Positions 62,851 through 64,000 of a stretch of 64,000 nucleotides of DNA are shown here, piece by piece (the stretch's first letter is position 1; each line of letters begins with the position of its first letter). Below the pieces are notes generated by a model. The model was not told the DNA's origin. It worked only from the letters and a program-made list of their open reading frames with translations, and ran no database searches. The DNA lies in contig CM067072.1 in assembly GCA_033980235.1 (NCBI GenBank), positions 32,401,759-32,465,758 on the forward strand, in the 5' to 3' direction. The translations under genes and the position numbers were made by a program. This DNA comes from Diadema setosum (lineage: Eukaryota > Echinodermata > Echinoidea > Diadematoida > Diadematidae).

Positions 62851-63114
62851 GTTGGGTCATTTATTCTACTGGTAACTTCACAACTGCTGAGCAAACACAA
62901 TCACTTGTCTTGACAGAGTGACTCTCATGGTCTAAAATAAGCAATAGTTGCATATGGTGGATGGATGCAAGCAAGATAATAATGCTTACGAAAAGCATTT
63001 TCAAGACAGTTCCCGTGAGTCCTGCGTCTCAAGTGGCTTTTATGATTTATGTGCAGCATCGCCAAACTACGTAATCTTGTACAAGTGTATCAAAGTTATA
63101 TATCTGTTATGATG

Positions 63115-63480
63115 CTTGCCTGGGTATAACAGTTTATCAACCTTACTCTACGGTAAGTTTTGGAGAATAGTCATTTTGAAAATTACAAAAGTCAATCAAA
63201 TCAAACAAGTGAAACTCATAGGGGATCGGTCATTTGCACATGTTGGACCTTACCTGTGGAATCAGTTGTCTCAGGCTATCCGTTACATTTCAGATGTTGA
63301 CAGATTTAAAGATGCCCTCAAGACGCATATGTTTATAACTACTTTCCCGCAGAATTATATGCATTAGGCCTATACAAATTTTATTTACTTTCCCGCATAC
63401 AGTGTATGTGTGTATAATGATTTTTGTATTTCATAATTTCCTTTTTTCTCACCTCGCCTTGAGAACGTTAGTCATATGGA
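63115..63480 (+). mobile_element. LINE 3' fragment, L2/CR1-like
   Basis: The plus frame 63,205-63,366 reads VKLIGDRSFAHVGPYLWNQL then DRFKDALKTHMFITTFPQNY and a stop: the extreme C-terminus of an L2/CR1-type RT (RSFxxxxPxLWNxLP, FKxxLKTHLF). The following CGCCTTGAGAACG and ATGGAATCGAAG fit the L2-type 3' end. Heavily 5'-truncated, in sense orientation to the gene. Confidence 0.85.
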
Positions 63481-63577
63481 ATCGAAGCATTATTATGTAC
63501 CCTGTATTGTCACAATGAATATGACGGCAAAAGTAAACATAATGGTCTAAGCCTGTATTTTTTATTTCTCTATCAGA

Positions 63578-63578
<1 letters not shown>

Positions 63579-63609
<31 letters not shown>

Positions 63610-63611
63610 TG
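63579..63611. repeat. (TC)n microsatellite
   Basis: TCTCTC repeat with one TT interruption. Confidence 0.95.
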
Positions 63612-64000
63612 CTTAACTCTTTATGTGCCACGGTGGAAACCCCCTGTGTGCCACGTTATTCTGAGACAGGAAGGTAGTCATGCTTTGAGAAGAAATTCTG
63701 TTTTTCCAATGTGTATAACCTCTACAGATTTGCAAGATGGGCATAATACCAGGCAAAGTTAAAGAGGAATACCAAGCTTTGTTTCGATATAAATTATATG
63801 ACGAATCTATTTTCAATTTTCTTTGAAATGACCACTTGCTACATTACTGTAAAGGCACGACTTTTGCACGTAAAACCGTGAAAGTATCTTAGAATGTACG
63901 AGCAAATCTAGTTGGGAACACGACTTGATAGTCAATCACCACATAGAATGCAAGCCGTATATGAGAGAAACAAAAGCACGAGATACGCTTTCATTGTGCC

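Larger units (their letters stand above)
62851..64000 (+). other. Start of intron 10, runs off the window
   Basis: From GTTGGG. Contains a LINE tail (63,115-63,480) and a TC microsatellite (63,579-63,611). No further exon is recognised up to base 64,000. Confidence 0.6.

Noticed and set aside
63116..63367. 83-aa plus ORF as a receptor exon
   Set aside because: Its peptide (RSFAHVGPYLWNQL, FKDALKTHMF) is the C-terminus of a LINE reverse transcriptase.

Overview
The window looks like part of an invertebrate deuterostome genome, most likely an echinoderm (amphioxus or a hemichordate is not excluded). It is AT-rich, gene-poor and intron-rich. It carries decayed LINEs of the CR1/Jockey/L2 kind, many inverted-repeat (MITE or foldback) elements and simple repeats. 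The one clear protein-coding gene has the cysteine pattern of Tie-family receptors, including the Tie EGF2 signature FCLPDPYGCSC.

Bases 1-26,700 are intergenic and mostly mobile DNA. They hold an L2/CR1-like LINE tail (+, 0.5-2.06 kb) inside an older dispersed repeat called R1 here; a 7.3-kb interval bracketed by 130-bp inverted repeats (3.85-11.15 kb) with a broken LINE (B) and smaller insertions; a nearly full-length minus-strand LINE (C, 11.5-15.4 kb); duplicated non-coding modules (16.4-17.9 kb); a tandem array of four 326-bp units, each ending in a tRNA-Ala(AGC)-like sequence (20.65-21.96 kb); and a 5'-truncated minus-strand LINE (D, 23.6-26.7 kb) interrupted by a TTAA-flanked palindromic MITE. 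Two weak minus-strand first-exon candidates lie at 5.77-6.16 and 19.63-19.87 kb.

Bases 26,700 to the right edge hold the 5' part of a plus-strand Tie-like receptor gene. Ten exons are placed, every internal boundary in phase 1: signal peptide, Ig, Ig, EGF, EGF, EGF, then a second series Ig-like, Ig, EGF, EGF. The second series repeats the order of the first, so the ectodomain appears to contain a tandem duplication of the Tie N-terminal module. No transmembrane segment, FN3 domain or kinase is seen; these would lie beyond base 64,000. In this second series EGF2 has lost exactly one cysteine pair.

The introns, up to 19.5 kb, are filled with repeats. They include foldback-like elements whose arms or flanks are made of short sub-repeats (28, 37-40, 41-42 and 46-47 kb), an array containing perfect AGGTCA direct repeats, a two-ORF LINE in antisense (E, 47.8-51.4 kb), a large inverted-repeat complex (52-56 kb), and a possible internal promoter with a signal-peptide ORF (58.6-59.1 kb). 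All calls come from reading the sequence; no database search was run.
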